Translations under genes and position numbers: made by a program
Shown: piece after piece, positions 1 to 9,183 of the stretch
Layout of the letters: every line of letters begins with the position of its first letter
Position numbering within the stretch: the stretch's first letter is position 1
The notes under the pieces: generated by a model
What the model was told of the DNA's origin: nothing
What the model saw: the letters and a program-made list of their open reading frames with translations, nothing else
The model's database searches: none
Assembly (NCBI GenBank): GCA_041920505.1
Contig: JBHGXV010000012.1
Location: 38,610 to 102,609, forward strand
Length of the DNA stretch: 64,000 bases
DNA from: JBHGXV01 sp041920505
Lineage (GTDB): Bacteria; Bacillota; Bacilli; Brevibacillales; Brevibacillaceae
Direction: 5' to 3'

Positions 1-30
1 TGGATGTTGATCGGACAGGAGGCGAGGTTC

Positions 31-513
31 TTGGGATATATACACAAGAGTAGCAAGCGGATTGTTATCCTGTTTGCCATAATCCTGTTTTTTTCAGGTT
101 GTTCGACGAATGACTGGAAATATACTTTAAAAGGAAACGGTGAAAACTGGGAAGCCGTTTTAGAAATCGCCCCTGATCAATCCCAGTTTAATGGGACTGG
201 AGTGCTGTATATAGGGAAAATCCAAAAAACAAGTCAAGCAACCGTCCAATCCCTTCATTATGAAGCTGTCATCGGGACAAGTAAACCTGGCGGCAATCTC
301 AAGAGTCTTGACCTGGAAAAAATCAATAATCATCAGCTATTCAAGCTGTTTACTGACGTGCCCAACAACGATTTGATTACAATCGGGCCCGGCATGACCG
401 ACGACGAGTTATCGACTCTGTTTCAACATGTAAGCATCACACTGACATGGACGGACGAGACCGGGGAGCATTCGGAAACCATTCCCTTACATGTTGTCCA
501 TCCTTCGACGTGA
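31..513 (+). CDS. Small predicted lipoprotein, unknown function
   Basis: A 160-residue protein from a TTG start at 31, chosen because AGGAGG lies at 17-22 with an 8-base spacer; an in-frame ATG at 4 has no room for a ribosome site in this window. The N-terminus has a basic patch (KSSKR), a hydrophobic run and the lipobox FFSGC, so it should be exported and lipid-anchored on the outer face of the membrane. The mature part is polar, with beta-rich stretches and no motif I recognise. It converges on the next gene, which is also a lipoprotein. Function unknown. Confidence 0.7.
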   Translation: MGYIHKSSKRIVILFAIILFFSGCSTNDWKYTLKGNGENWEAVLEIAPDQSQFNGTGVLYIGKIQKTSQATVQSLHYEAVIGTSKPGGNLKSLDLEKINNHQLFKLFTDVPNNDLITIGPGMTDDELSTLFQHVSITLTWTDETGEHSETIPLHVVHPST

Positions 514-552
514 AACGCGATCCCGGTCGTACCGCCTGGAAACATGGAGAAC

Positions 553-587
553 ACACCCCGCCCCACAGCAACCGTGAGGCGGGATGT
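553..587. terminator. Hairpin between convergent lipoprotein genes
   Basis: CCCGCC at 557-562 pairs with GGCGGG at 578-583, extendable by ACA/TGT flanks with one mismatch. There is no good U-run on either side, so the terminator role is inferred from its place between convergent genes. Confidence 0.35.
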
Positions 588-613
588 ATCGCATGACGCA
601 ACCGATGCGTCCG

Positions 614-1528
614 TCACGGCCGGGTCAAAGCGGGCGGCTTCGCCGGGGCAGGCCGCCCGATTGCTCCCGCCGGCACGGGAAGCTGATAGCGCTGACCGTA
701 GTTTTGCAGGAAGGTCTCGATTTCGGTGTGCTCGTGCACCCGCTGGCCGTCGAGCGTGTAGGCGGAACGGATGGCCATCACGGTTTGGGTCGGCAACAGG
801 CTGACGCGGTCGTAAAACAGCGTGTATTCCGCTTCGAGCTCCATGTGGTCGATGATCTCGTCGATCTCCTCGCGTGTCCTTGCCGCCTGCACCCTCGCCC
901 CCTGCTCCAGTTCGCGCCACCCTTGATCGGACAACGACATGGCCGCTTTCAGCCGGGGCGCCCGCGCGGCCTGGATCCGCCCCCCTACCTGCTCTTTCAT
1001 CTGCTGGGCGAGCCACGCCTTCAGCTTGTTGGAATCGAGCACCACGCGGACGGCTTCCAGGTTGTCGTCTGTTACCGCGTCACGCAGCGGGAGCACGTTG
1101 GCTTTCATCTCGTCCATCTGCCGAAAGCCGAACAGCGGGTTCCAGTTTAGAAACTCCTGTTGCAGCGAAACATCCTGATGGTGAACGGGCTGCCAGGCCG
1201 TATCGCCGCTCAGCTTGGCGTACAACTGCGGCCCCTTGGACAAAAGCGACAGCGTATCCACCCGCTTGGCGTCGGGAAACGACAGCTTGACGTTGAGATA
1301 GACGTCTTTTCCCTGCACCTGGCCGGAAAAATGGACGGCATTGGCGTTGGCGGCGCTTGCGGTCAACAGTTTCGTGCGGCCGTGAAAGGAGAAGCTGTCC
1401 TGCGCGAAAAAACGGTCGCGGACAGCGGCGTACTTGGCCGCCGCCCCCTGCCTGGTCTCCGACGCCTGACAGCCAACCACTGCCATGAAGGACAATACCA
1501 GCAGACAGAACCTGCGAATCTGTTTCAT
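614..1528 (-). CDS. Predicted lipoprotein of about 300 residues, unknown function
   Basis: A 304-residue protein with a signal sequence ending in the lipobox AVVGC (Cys20), so it is predicted to be a membrane-anchored extracellular lipoprotein. GGAGGG precedes the ATG. The mature part reads as alternating beta strands (stretches such as VHFSGQVQGKDVYLNVKLSF, followed by KGPQLYAKLSGDTAWQPV) and a helical middle, which by eye resembles the lipoprotein folds that hold lipids or bind cell-wall components. That resemblance is inference only. It sits 59 bases downstream of the MBL hydrolase gene on the same strand and may be cotranscribed with it. Confidence 0.7.
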   Translation of the reverse strand: MKQIRRFCLLVLSFMAVVGCQASETRQGAAAKYAAVRDRFFAQDSFSFHGRTKLLTASAANANAVHFSGQVQGKDVYLNVKLSFPDAKRVDTLSLLSKGPQLYAKLSGDTAWQPVHHQDVSLQQEFLNWNPLFGFRQMDEMKANVLPLRDAVTDDNLEAVRVVLDSNKLKAWLAQQMKEQVGGRIQAARAPRLKAAMSLSDQGWRELEQGARVQAARTREEIDEIIDHMELEAEYTLFYDRVSLLPTQTVMAIRSAYTLDGQRVHEHTEIETFLQNYGQRYQLPVPAGAIGRPAPAKPPALTRP

Positions 1529-1587
1529 ACCGTCTCCCTCCTGTTCCCCGTTAGGGTGTCCGGGGAGCAGGCAGGTTATTCCGCTGA

Positions 1588-2589
1588 TTACAAGGAATAG
1601 TACAAGACGCCGTCCTTTTCCTTGATCTCCACTTGATGCAGGATGGCCAACAGATCAATGTGGCCCAGCGTTTCCGAGAGCGTAAGCGGCATTTCCTTTT
1701 CGTACAGGGACGGGAACAAAAGCGCCGACAGTTCATACGCGGTTTTCGCGCCGTCCCGCAGCAGGCGGCGCAACGTGCCGGTCCGCTCCCAGTTGCGTTG
1801 CAACCGGCCCGCGATCAGCTCCCGGTGATTGGGGATTGGCTCGCCGTGGCCGCTGAGAATCAGGTCGATCTCCATGTCGGCGCACATCTGCAAGGCGGTC
1901 CGGTACTGCACCAGGGTGAGCGGCCGGGTGCGCGAGCGGTCGCGCGGCGGCTCGATAAACGCGTTGGAGGAAATGTGCTTGATGATGTGATCGCCCGCCA
2001 CCATCACGCGGTCCTTTGCCCGGTAGAGCGACAGGTGGCTTTGCGAATGGCCGGGGGTGTAGAGCACCTGCCAGTCTGCGAGGCCCGGCACCTCCGCTTC
2101 GTGCTTGAGTGCGGCGTCAATCCGCGACGGCTGCGAAAAGGTCCTCATCAGTTGGTGATACTTCTGCACGACCGCAAGCCGCTCCTCAGGCACGCCGCTT
2201 TCCCGATACAGGTCGAGGAAAAACTGGTCGTGAAACGCGAGGAACCCCTGCTCCCACTCCACGTACGGCACGGCCAACGGGTGGGCATAGCACGGGACGT
2301 TGATCGCCTGGCGCACGCGCTCCAACTGTCCGCAGTGATCGACGTGGTGGTGGGTCAACACCACCTGTTGCACGTCCTCAAGCCGAAACCCTGCCGCGCG
2401 CAAGCCCTCATGCAACGCCTCCCACGCTTCCGGCGTGTACGGCCCCACGTCCACCAGCGTCAGCCGCTCCCCCTCAATCAGATAGACGTTGACCGCTCCG
2501 ACGGAAAACGGCGTCGGTATTGGCAGTTGATAAACGTCGCGTGCCACTTCTTTCGCTGGTTGTGTCGGGTTTTGTCGGTTGCTCTCCAT
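1588..2589 (-). CDS. MBL-fold metallo-hydrolase
   Basis: A 333-residue metallo-beta-lactamase-fold enzyme. The metal-binding signature THHHVDHCGQ lies near residue 80, a second-site histidine in YTPGHSQSHLS and the bridging aspartate in VAGDHI follow, and SGHGEP is the late histidine motif. The family binds two zinc or iron ions and hydrolyses thioester, lactone or phosphodiester bonds; the substrate cannot be read from sequence. The C-terminal 70 residues look like the winged-helix extension seen in LACTB2/glyoxalase-II-like Firmicute proteins. GGAGGGAG supports the ATG at 2589. Cytoplasmic, no signal peptide. Confidence 0.85.
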   Translation of the reverse strand: MESNRQNPTQPAKEVARDVYQLPIPTPFSVGAVNVYLIEGERLTLVDVGPYTPEAWEALHEGLRAAGFRLEDVQQVVLTHHHVDHCGQLERVRQAINVPCYAHPLAVPYVEWEQGFLAFHDQFFLDLYRESGVPEERLAVVQKYHQLMRTFSQPSRIDAALKHEAEVPGLADWQVLYTPGHSQSHLSLYRAKDRVMVAGDHIIKHISSNAFIEPPRDRSRTRPLTLVQYRTALQMCADMEIDLILSGHGEPIPNHRELIAGRLQRNWERTGTLRRLLRDGAKTAYELSALLFPSLYEKEMPLTLSETLGHIDLLAILHQVEIKEKDGVLYYSL

Positions 2590-2690
2590 AGTTTCTCCCT
2601 CCGTCCGTGTTCACGGCACACCGCCGGACGCAACAGACCCGTCCGGCATCGGCGCCTCAACATACTTCCAGTTCGTTTCCAGTAACGGAA

Positions 2691-2713
2691 AGGGCACCCG
2701 AAACAGGCGCCCT
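2691..2713 (-). terminator. Terminator of the diguanylate cyclase operon
   Basis: On the minus strand AGGGCGCC pairs with GGGTGCCCT (eight pairs, one G-U) and is followed by TTTCC. It lies just after the stop codon of the GGDEF gene. Confidence 0.5.
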
Positions 2714-2729
2714 GTGCACATCTAATCGT

Positions 2730-4997
2730 CTACGCCAGTCTGACCTGGTTCCGCCCTCGCTTCTTCGCGTCGTAGAGGGCGATGTCAGCGTGATGAAAGA
2801 GCGTCTCGACGCTCAGATTCTGGTGATGTTCCCGATCCCACTTGGCCACGCCGCATGAGATCGTCACTTTCGGCATCGTCTCGTTTTCCACGCACTTGCG
2901 GATGCGCTCGGCGATGTTGGCCGCCGTCGGGGTGTCCACCCGCGGCAGGTAGATTGCCAGCTCTTCTCCGCCCCAGCGCGCCGCGATGTCGCTGTCGCGG
3001 ATGTTTTGCTTGATCAGGTTGGCCACCTGGATCAGCACCTCGTCCCCCATCTGGTGACCATACGTGTCGTTTATCTTTTTGAAGTAGTCGATGTCTATCA
3101 GGATCAGCGACCCGAAGCCGTCCTTCTCCAGGGACAACTGCACTTGCTGGTTGAGATAACGCCGGGCGTACAGGCCGGTCAGGTTGTCGGTGATGACCAT
3201 CCGTTCCATTTCGCTGTGAAGCAGCGCATTGGTCACGGCCAAACTGGTATGTTGCCCGAAGATCTCCAGCAGCTTGAAGTCGTCGAAGCTGAAAAAGTGG
3301 CGGCGGGAATCGAGCACCAACAGCACACCGGTCACCTCCGACTCCCGAAGCAGCGGAACCGCCATCAGGGACGCGAACGGAGCGAGCGAAAACGGCATCG
3401 TCTCCGTGCTGGGATGCGCCAGGATGACCGCTTGTTTGTCCTTGAGCACATCGGCAATCGGCCGCTCGGCGGCCAACACAATCTTGCCCACGTCGTCGGC
3501 ATTGGACGAGGACAGGACGATCAGCTCCTCTTCCGTCACCCGGCTTAAGATCGCGCAATACTCGGCCTCGAAGGTGTCGAGCAGCATCTTGGTCACAAAC
3601 TGGAGGATTTCATCCAGATTCAGGCTGCGGTTAAGCTGCTGCGCCATCTGGTTGATCAGGCGCAACTCCCTGATCAGGTTGCGCGACTGCTGGTACAGTT
3701 GCGCGTTTTCAAACGCGGTCCCTGCCGTTTCGGCGAGAATCGAGATGTAGTCGGCCTCGTTCTCGCTTACCGTCACCAGTTCTCTGGCCGTCAGTTCCAG
3801 TACGCCGTAGATCCCCTGCTTGCCCAAGAGCGGAGCGGCGACGATGCTGACCACCTTGCCGTGCTTTTCCTGGGTGCCGATCGTCAGTTTGCCTTCCATA
3901 TACGCCCGGCAACTGTACTCGTCGTTTTGCCCGGACTGAAACGACAGTTGCTTGACCGGCAACGACGTGTTGGTGTCCACGGTCAGGTACAGCTCCGCCT
4001 CGAAGTAGGGATACAGTTGGCCGATGCTTTTCATGATTTCCGCCAACACGTCATTGACATCGATGGACGCCTGGATTTTTTTCGTCAGTTCGTACAACAG
4101 CTCTTTTTTCTGCGCTTCCCGGCGAATCTCGTCGGCGATGATCGCCCGTTGCAACGCGTAGCTGATTTTCTCGCCAGTCTCCTGCAAAAAGGCGATATCC
4201 CGTTCGTCGTAAAAGCAGTCGGACTGTACAGGCGGCAAGTGCAAAAACAGCGCAAACAGCGGTTTGCCCTCACAGGTGATCGGATAGACGACGAGACGAT
4301 TGTCATCACCGGTCATCGGCGTCACCGCCTGCCCGACAAACCGCTGGGCGATTTGTCCGATCTGCTCCGCTCCCTTGTCCGCGCTCTCGGTGGTCATGCG
4401 CTCTTGCGGAACCAGGAAGCCCTTCGCGTCCAGTCTCACAGCGGAACAGTACCCTTTGCTGATGATCCCGGCCACCTGCTGGATCACGCTCTTCAAAAGC
4501 TCCCTGGCGCTTTCGTGACGGTTGGCGTTCATGACGATTTCGCTCGTGGCGTGATGGATGTAGGCGTCGTAGCCCATCAGGATGAGCGGCTCCATTCCTT
4601 TGACGAACGAGGCCAGGTCAAAGTCGATCGTCTCCTTGGGGATCGCGAGGCCAATGGTGGCTCTGACCCGGCCGTCCTTTTCCTTCAGGGGAACGATCGC
4701 CCAGGCGGCGTCGGCCGTACCGTCCGCTCCCTTGTCGATAACGGTCTCCCTGGTCGCAATCGCTTGGGAAACAATCGACTGCAGGTGGGCTCCCGCGTCT
4801 TCCCCGGTGTGCAACGGACATGCGAGCGGCGTCCACGTTTGCCCCGCTTGCAGGGGAACAAGCTGGAGCAAACCGCCTGAAGAGTCAGTCAAAAAAAGGA
4901 TTCCCGGGCGATTTTCTGGCCAGGTGGACAAAAAAAAGTGGGCCATATACATAAAGACAGTTTCTAATTTTCCCAACATTTGTCTATTAATAGCCAC
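2730..4997 (-). CDS. GAF-domain diguanylate cyclase (GGDEF)
   Basis: A 755-residue cytoplasmic signalling protein with no convincing transmembrane segment. The C-terminal 160 residues are a GGDEF domain with LTGLYARRYL at its start, DIDYFKKINDTYGH, and an intact active site GGEEL, so it should condense two GTP into cyclic di-GMP. RDSD lies exactly five residues before GGEEL, the spacing of the inhibitory RxxD product site, predicting feedback inhibition. Two GAF-like sensor domains precede it at roughly residues 290-440 and 445-600; the first 280 residues may be a further degenerate sensor. The start is GTG at 4997 with GGGAG upstream. The histidine phosphatase gene ends 36 bases upstream, so the two are probably cotranscribed. 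Confidence 0.9.
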   Translation of the reverse strand: MAINRQMLGKLETVFMYMAHFFLSTWPENRPGILFLTDSSGGLLQLVPLQAGQTWTPLACPLHTGEDAGAHLQSIVSQAIATRETVIDKGADGTADAAWAIVPLKEKDGRVRATIGLAIPKETIDFDLASFVKGMEPLILMGYDAYIHHATSEIVMNANRHESARELLKSVIQQVAGIISKGYCSAVRLDAKGFLVPQERMTTESADKGAEQIGQIAQRFVGQAVTPMTGDDNRLVVYPITCEGKPLFALFLHLPPVQSDCFYDERDIAFLQETGEKISYALQRAIIADEIRREAQKKELLYELTKKIQASIDVNDVLAEIMKSIGQLYPYFEAELYLTVDTNTSLPVKQLSFQSGQNDEYSCRAYMEGKLTIGTQEKHGKVVSIVAAPLLGKQGIYGVLELTARELVTVSENEADYISILAETAGTAFENAQLYQQSRNLIRELRLINQMAQQLNRSLNLDEILQFVTKMLLDTFEAEYCAILSRVTEEELIVLSSSNADDVGKIVLAAERPIADVLKDKQAVILAHPSTETMPFSLAPFASLMAVPLLRESEVTGVLLVLDSRRHFFSFDDFKLLEIFGQHTSLAVTNALLHSEMERMVITDNLTGLYARRYLNQQVQLSLEKDGFGSLILIDIDYFKKINDTYGHQMGDEVLIQVANLIKQNIRDSDIAARWGGEELAIYLPRVDTPTAANIAERIRKCVENETMPKVTISCGVAKWDREHHQNLSVETLFHHADIALYDAKKRGRNQVRLA

Positions 4998-5033
4998 GAA
5001 AACTCCCTCTTCCTTTTTTCAATCTCCGATTGC

Positions 5034-5633
5034 TCATCTGTCCGTGGGAGGGAAATCTTCCAGATGACCGACAGCGTTCACTTTCTCGACTTCCCATTGC
5101 CCGTTCCGAAACACAAGCACACAGATCCCCGTATTGTCGATACGGGTGACGCCCGTCCCCAGCTTTCCGTCGGTAACCAGATGCAAAAACGAATTGATCA
5201 AGCCCCCGTGACTTATCGCGGCAATCGTTTCGCCCGGGTGCGCCAGCGCCAAACCGGTCAAACATTCCATGGCCCGCTGTTGCATCGCTTCAAACGATTC
5301 AATCCCGTACAGCGCCTCGTCCTCCTCCTGAAAACGGGCGCGTATTTCCTCATAAGTAAGTCCTTCCCACTCCCCGTAGCAGCGTTCCCTCAGGGAGGGC
5401 AAGGTATATAAGGGGCTGCCGGCCGCATCGGCCAGCCGCCGTGCCGTATCGTGCGCTCGTTTCAAATCGCTTGTGTACACGGCGGAAAAACGGCGCGCGG
5501 CGAGGTGGGCTGCCAACCGCTCCGCCTGTTTGACACCGAGCGGACTCAGTTTTGTGTCGCTGTGTCCCTGAATGCGCCGCAGCCGGTTCCACTCGGTTTC
5601 GCCGTGTCGAATGAAATAGAGGGTCGTATTCAT
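5034..5633 (-). CDS. Histidine phosphatase family protein (phosphoglycerate mutase-like)
   Basis: A 199-residue protein starting at the ATG at 5633 (GGGGG six bases upstream); a longer frame to 5663 lacks support. The family signature FIRHGETEWNRLRRIQGHSD supplies the catalytic phosphohistidine at the N-terminus, and AAISHGGLI holds the second active-site histidine. The family includes cobalamin phosphatases (CobC), broad phosphatases (PhoE) and mutases; the exact substrate is not determinable. It is the first gene of a likely two-gene operon with the diguanylate cyclase. Confidence 0.85.
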   Translation of the reverse strand: MNTTLYFIRHGETEWNRLRRIQGHSDTKLSPLGVKQAERLAAHLAARRFSAVYTSDLKRAHDTARRLADAAGSPLYTLPSLRERCYGEWEGLTYEEIRARFQEEDEALYGIESFEAMQQRAMECLTGLALAHPGETIAAISHGGLINSFLHLVTDGKLGTGVTRIDNTGICVLVFRNGQWEVEKVNAVGHLEDFPPTDR

Positions 5634-5832
5634 CCCGACGTCCCCCTTTCTTTCCCCATACATTCACCATTATATAGGATGAACACGTATCATGCCAGAA
5701 TCTTTGCTCTATGCTCACTTCTTTTCCCGCCAAAGCGGCAAAAGAGATGTCGCCAGCGTGAAACGCGCATCACGCGAAGGGCGTCAGATGGATTGAACAG
5801 ACCGATACTTTCCTGGAAAGGGAGGACATTTC

Positions 5833-8109
5833 ATGCATCCGATCGTCAAACGCTCGTGTGTTTTTCTTTTGTCCGCCTCGCTTTTGATGCCGGTATCCCC
5901 CGCGCTGGCCGCACCGGCACCGGTGACGAAGCAACCGGCGAGCGGCACGGCCGCCGCGTCCCAGCCGACGAACGCCAAGTTGTCCAAGGAAGCCGCCCTG
6001 TCGATTGCCAAGCGGTTCGTCCAGCTTCCCGAGGGAATGGAGCTTACCAACACCTTCTTCCGTGCGGGAGATCAGTGGCGGCCGTTCCCGGAGTGGTCTT
6101 TCGAGTGGGTGAAGAAAAATCCGGACGGCGAACCGGCAGGCCCTTCGATCGGCGTCTCGATCCATGCGGACAGCGGCGAAATCACTGCCTACAACAACTA
6201 CAGCTACTCGTCCGCTCCCGTCCCGGTCGCCCAACGGCTGACCCGCGACGAAGCGCAAAAAGTGGCGGAACAGTTCCTGGCGCAGACGGCTCCGTCCAAA
6301 GTCAACGCCGTCCGGCTGTATTCGCGGGACATGCCGCCGCAAAGGACACCGCTTGCCCCTAACTCTTCCTATTTCTTCCGTTTCATCCGCGTGCAGGACG
6401 ACGTGATGGTTCTCGACAACACCATCGAGATCACCGTCAACGACGCCGGCAAGGTGACCAACTACCAGCTTAACTGGAACGACAAGCTGAACCTGGTCAA
6501 GCCGAAAACCATCCTGCCAAAGGAAAAGGCCGCCGAACTGTTCCGCGCCGCCGCCCAGGCCAAACCCGCGTACATGGTCCCGTGGAACAAGGGACGCGGC
6601 GACGAGGGCCAGGAAGCGACGCTGGTCTATCGCAATCCGTTTGAATTCTACCTGGACGCGGAAACCGGCAATCCGCTGACGACAACACTCACCCCGCGCA
6701 AGGACGCCTCGTCTTACCTGCCGGTCTCAAACAAGCCGCTTGCGGCGCTGCGCAACGGCGAAGCGATGAACCAGAACGAGGCCGTCTCATTCGCCCGCAA
6801 GCTCTTGAACATTCCGGCCGCCTACGAACTGAAAGGGGCCTACTATCATGAAAACGACTACCGCGGCAAGCGCACCCTCTGGGACCTGCAATTCGAGAAG
6901 TCGGGCAAACCGGAGGAGCGGCGCAACGTGTACGTCGCCCTGGACGCCAAGACGGGCGACATCCTCAGCTACGGCAACGACTACAACTACCCGATGACCA
7001 AGGAGAACGCCAAGACACTTCCCTCGGATCAACTGAAGGCGAAAGCGTTGGAAGCGGTGCGCCGCCTGACACCGACGATGGCTTCCCAGTTGTACCTGGT
7101 CGGCTCCTCTGAAGGGCAAAACTATTTGCCGCCCTTCCGTGTCGAATACCGCTTCCAGCGCTTCGTCAACGGCATCATGGCGGCGACCGGCAGCGTCCAT
7201 GTCACTTTCAACACGCAAACCGGCGAACTCGCCTACTACAATGTCGACATGGGGCCGGAGAAGTACCCGAGCCAGACCCCGGCGCACAAGTCGCCACAGG
7301 AAGCGATCGACGCCTGGTTGGGCGAAGCGGAGATTGAACTGGTTTGCGTGCCAGAACCGTTGGTGGATGAATACGGCCGGGAGAAAAGCCCCGTCGACAC
7401 CCCGCGCAAAACCAGGATGGTCTATCGGGCGACCATCACGCCGGCAACGCAGCAATACGCTTACCATGCCGTCACCGGCGAATGGGTCAGCCAGGAGACC
7501 GGAAAACCGGTCGTCCTGCACAAACCGGTGCCAACCGATATCGTCGGCCATCCTGCGGAAAGAGAACTGATGCTGATGTACGAGTACGACGCGTTCCCGC
7601 TGGTGGACGGCAAGCTGATGCCCGACAGGCAGATGACGCGCGGCGAACTGATCCAGATGATGGTGCTGGCGATCAACCAAGGCTACTTCTCCCCGGAGAT
7701 GTACGCGAACCGGAAAGCTTCGTTCAGCAACGTGAGCGATTCCTCGCCGTATTTTGCTTACGTGGAAGAGGCGGTCGACCGGGGGCTGATCGACAAATCG
7801 CAAAAGACGATCAATCTTGACGAGACGATCACCCGCGAAGAGTTGGCCGACATGTTCGTGCGCGCGCTGGGCTACAGAAAGCTGTCCGGCTACGACTCTC
7901 TGTTCGCCAGCAACCTGACGGACATTAACGGCGTGAAACACCGAGGCGCGATCGCGATCGTCACCGCGCTTGACATCATGCCGGTCCAAGGCCGGCAGTT
8001 CCACCCGGGCAAAAGCGTCTCCCGTGCCGACGCGGCCGTGGCGTTCTCCCGCTTCCTGGAGAAACGGGCCGAACTGAGCGAACAGCAGTTGCCCCTGTAC
8101 AAAGGCTGA
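5833..8109 (+). CDS. YcdB/YcdC-repeat surface protein with SLH domains
   Basis: A 758-residue exported protein. The signal peptide ends near ALA-AP at residue 26-27. Roughly residues 48-490 carry four diverged repeats of the YcdB/YcdC (PepSY-like) type, recognisable by a helix such as SKEAALSIAKRF followed by a tryptophan-rich strand and a closing strand VSIHADSGEITAYNNY. Residues about 575-750 form S-layer homology domains (MTRGELIQMM, ITREELADMFVRALGY, VSRADAAVAFSRFL), which bind pyruvylated secondary cell-wall polymer. The protein is therefore expected on the cell surface. YcdB-type repeats are often linked with protease inhibition, but nothing here proves that. GGGAGG precedes the ATG. 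Confidence 0.85.
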   Translation: MHPIVKRSCVFLLSASLLMPVSPALAAPAPVTKQPASGTAAASQPTNAKLSKEAALSIAKRFVQLPEGMELTNTFFRAGDQWRPFPEWSFEWVKKNPDGEPAGPSIGVSIHADSGEITAYNNYSYSSAPVPVAQRLTRDEAQKVAEQFLAQTAPSKVNAVRLYSRDMPPQRTPLAPNSSYFFRFIRVQDDVMVLDNTIEITVNDAGKVTNYQLNWNDKLNLVKPKTILPKEKAAELFRAAAQAKPAYMVPWNKGRGDEGQEATLVYRNPFEFYLDAETGNPLTTTLTPRKDASSYLPVSNKPLAALRNGEAMNQNEAVSFARKLLNIPAAYELKGAYYHENDYRGKRTLWDLQFEKSGKPEERRNVYVALDAKTGDILSYGNDYNYPMTKENAKTLPSDQLKAKALEAVRRLTPTMASQLYLVGSSEGQNYLPPFRVEYRFQRFVNGIMAATGSVHVTFNTQTGELAYYNVDMGPEKYPSQTPAHKSPQEAIDAWLGEAEIELVCVPEPLVDEYGREKSPVDTPRKTRMVYRATITPATQQYAYHAVTGEWVSQETGKPVVLHKPVPTDIVGHPAERELMLMYEYDAFPLVDGKLMPDRQMTRGELIQMMVLAINQGYFSPEMYANRKASFSNVSDSSPYFAYVEEAVDRGLIDKSQKTINLDETITREELADMFVRALGYRKLSGYDSLFASNLTDINGVKHRGAIAIVTALDIMPVQGRQFHPGKSVSRADAAVAFSRFLEKRAELSEQQLPLYKG

Positions 8110-8139
8110 ATCAACGGCAAGAAACCAGAGCCCCATCTC

Positions 8140-8167
8140 TTGACATTCGGCATCGAGAGCCTATAAT
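8140..8167 (+). promoter_or_regulatory. Strong sigma-A promoter of rpsD
   Basis: A perfect TTGACA at 8140-8145, a 16-base spacer and a perfect TATAAT at 8162-8167. It places the transcript start near 8174, giving an untranslated leader of about 200 bases before rpsD. Confidence 0.85.
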
Positions 8168-8173
8168 ATAGAG

Positions 8174-8376
8174 TGTATGTGCCACAGGGTAGCATTGATT
8201 GCAGGTAAAAACAGGAGGTCACCCTCTTTAGTTCCATCCCTTATGGGCAGCGGCTGGAATCACCCATGAGGAGCACGATGCGGAAACGCTACCGTCCGAA
8301 GGTCGTGTAGGTAAAGATGGAACTAGCCTTTTGGAAGTAAACACCTGCGAATCCCACACAAAAGGAGACTGAATTC
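8174..8376 (+). promoter_or_regulatory. Structured rpsD leader (candidate S4 autoregulatory RNA)
   Basis: The long leader contains a perfect 10-base closing stem, TAGTTCCATC (8229-8238) with GATGGAACTA (8316-8325), enclosing about 77 bases with further pairing potential. In Bacilli, protein S4 represses its own mRNA by binding a leader pseudoknot; position and structure fit that, but I could not match it against a covariance model. AAAGGAGA precedes the rpsD start. Confidence 0.6.
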
Positions 8377-8973
8377 ATGGCTCGTTACACTGGTCCTCGC
8401 CACAAATTGGCTCGTCGTCTGGGCATCTCTCTCGACGGCACCGGAAAAGACATCAAGCGCAACTACCCGCCGGGTCAGCACGGCCACAACCGCCGCAAGC
8501 TGAGCGAGTACGGCATCCAGTTGCAAGAGAAGCAAAAACTGCGCCACATGTTTGGTGTAAGTGAAAAACAATTCCGCCGCACCTTTGAGCAAGCCTCCAA
8601 AATGGCTGGCGTCGTCGGCGAAAACTTCATGAAACTGCTGGAATCCCGCCTGGACAACTTGGTATACCGCATGGGCTTCGCACCTACCCGTCCGGCGGCT
8701 CGCCAACTGGTAAGCCACGGTCACTTCCTGGTCAACGGCAAGAAGGTAAACATTCCTTCCTACCGCGTGCAACCGGGTGACGTGATCAGCGTGCGCGAGA
8801 AATCCCGCAACCTGGCGATCATCAAAGACTCGCTGGAAAACCGCAACTTCCTGCCGAACTACATCTCCTTCAACGACAACGCAATGGAAGGCACCTACAC
8901 CCGCCTGCCTGACCGCGAAGAGATGCCGGCGGAAATCAACGAAAAACTGATCGTCGAGTTCTACAGCCGTTAA
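8377..8973 (+). CDS. rpsD: 30S ribosomal protein S4
   Basis: A 198-residue protein that is clearly ribosomal protein S4: it starts MARYTGPRHKLARRLGIS, has the conserved LSEYGIQLQEKQKLRHMFGV stretch, and an S4 RNA-binding domain around residues 88-150 (LESRLDNLVYRMGFAPT). It binds 16S rRNA early in small-subunit assembly and in Bacilli represses its own synthesis. The N-terminal region has no cysteines, so this is the zinc-free form. It is monocistronic here, with its own promoter, leader and terminator, as in Bacillus subtilis, where it also neighbours tyrS. Confidence 0.98.
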   Translation: MARYTGPRHKLARRLGISLDGTGKDIKRNYPPGQHGHNRRKLSEYGIQLQEKQKLRHMFGVSEKQFRRTFEQASKMAGVVGENFMKLLESRLDNLVYRMGFAPTRPAARQLVSHGHFLVNGKKVNIPSYRVQPGDVISVREKSRNLAIIKDSLENRNFLPNYISFNDNAMEGTYTRLPDREEMPAEINEKLIVEFYSR

Positions 8974-8980
8974 TGTGCGA

Positions 8981-9050
8981 AAGCCGGAGGAACCCCCTCC
9001 GGCTTCGTCGTTGCGAAGCGACCTTGGGTATTTGCCCAAGGTCGCTTTTT
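8981..9050 (+). terminator. Double hairpin terminator of rpsD
   Basis: Two consecutive hairpins: AAGCCGGAGG/CCTCCGGCTT at 8981-9005, then a perfect 11-base stem GCGACCTTGGG/CCCAAGGTCGC at 9018-9045 followed by TTTTT. The second is a textbook intrinsic terminator. Confidence 0.9.
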
Positions 9051-9152
9051 CACAGGCCCTGCTCTCGTCCAACAGCATGCGGTGCGGGTACACCGAGATC
9101 AATTCCCCTCTGCTCGACGTTCAGTTTGTCTGTGATGACCATAACTCCCGGT

Positions 9153-9183
9153 GACAAAGGACGGAATCACTCCGTCCTTTGTC
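9153..9183 (-). terminator. Terminator after the DinB-like gene
   Basis: Perfect 13-base arms GACAAAGGACGGA and TCCGTCCTTTGTC, touching the stop codon of the DinB-like gene. The lack of a clear U-run on the minus side lowers certainty. The roughly 100 bases between this and the rpsD terminator hold nothing I recognise. Confidence 0.55.
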
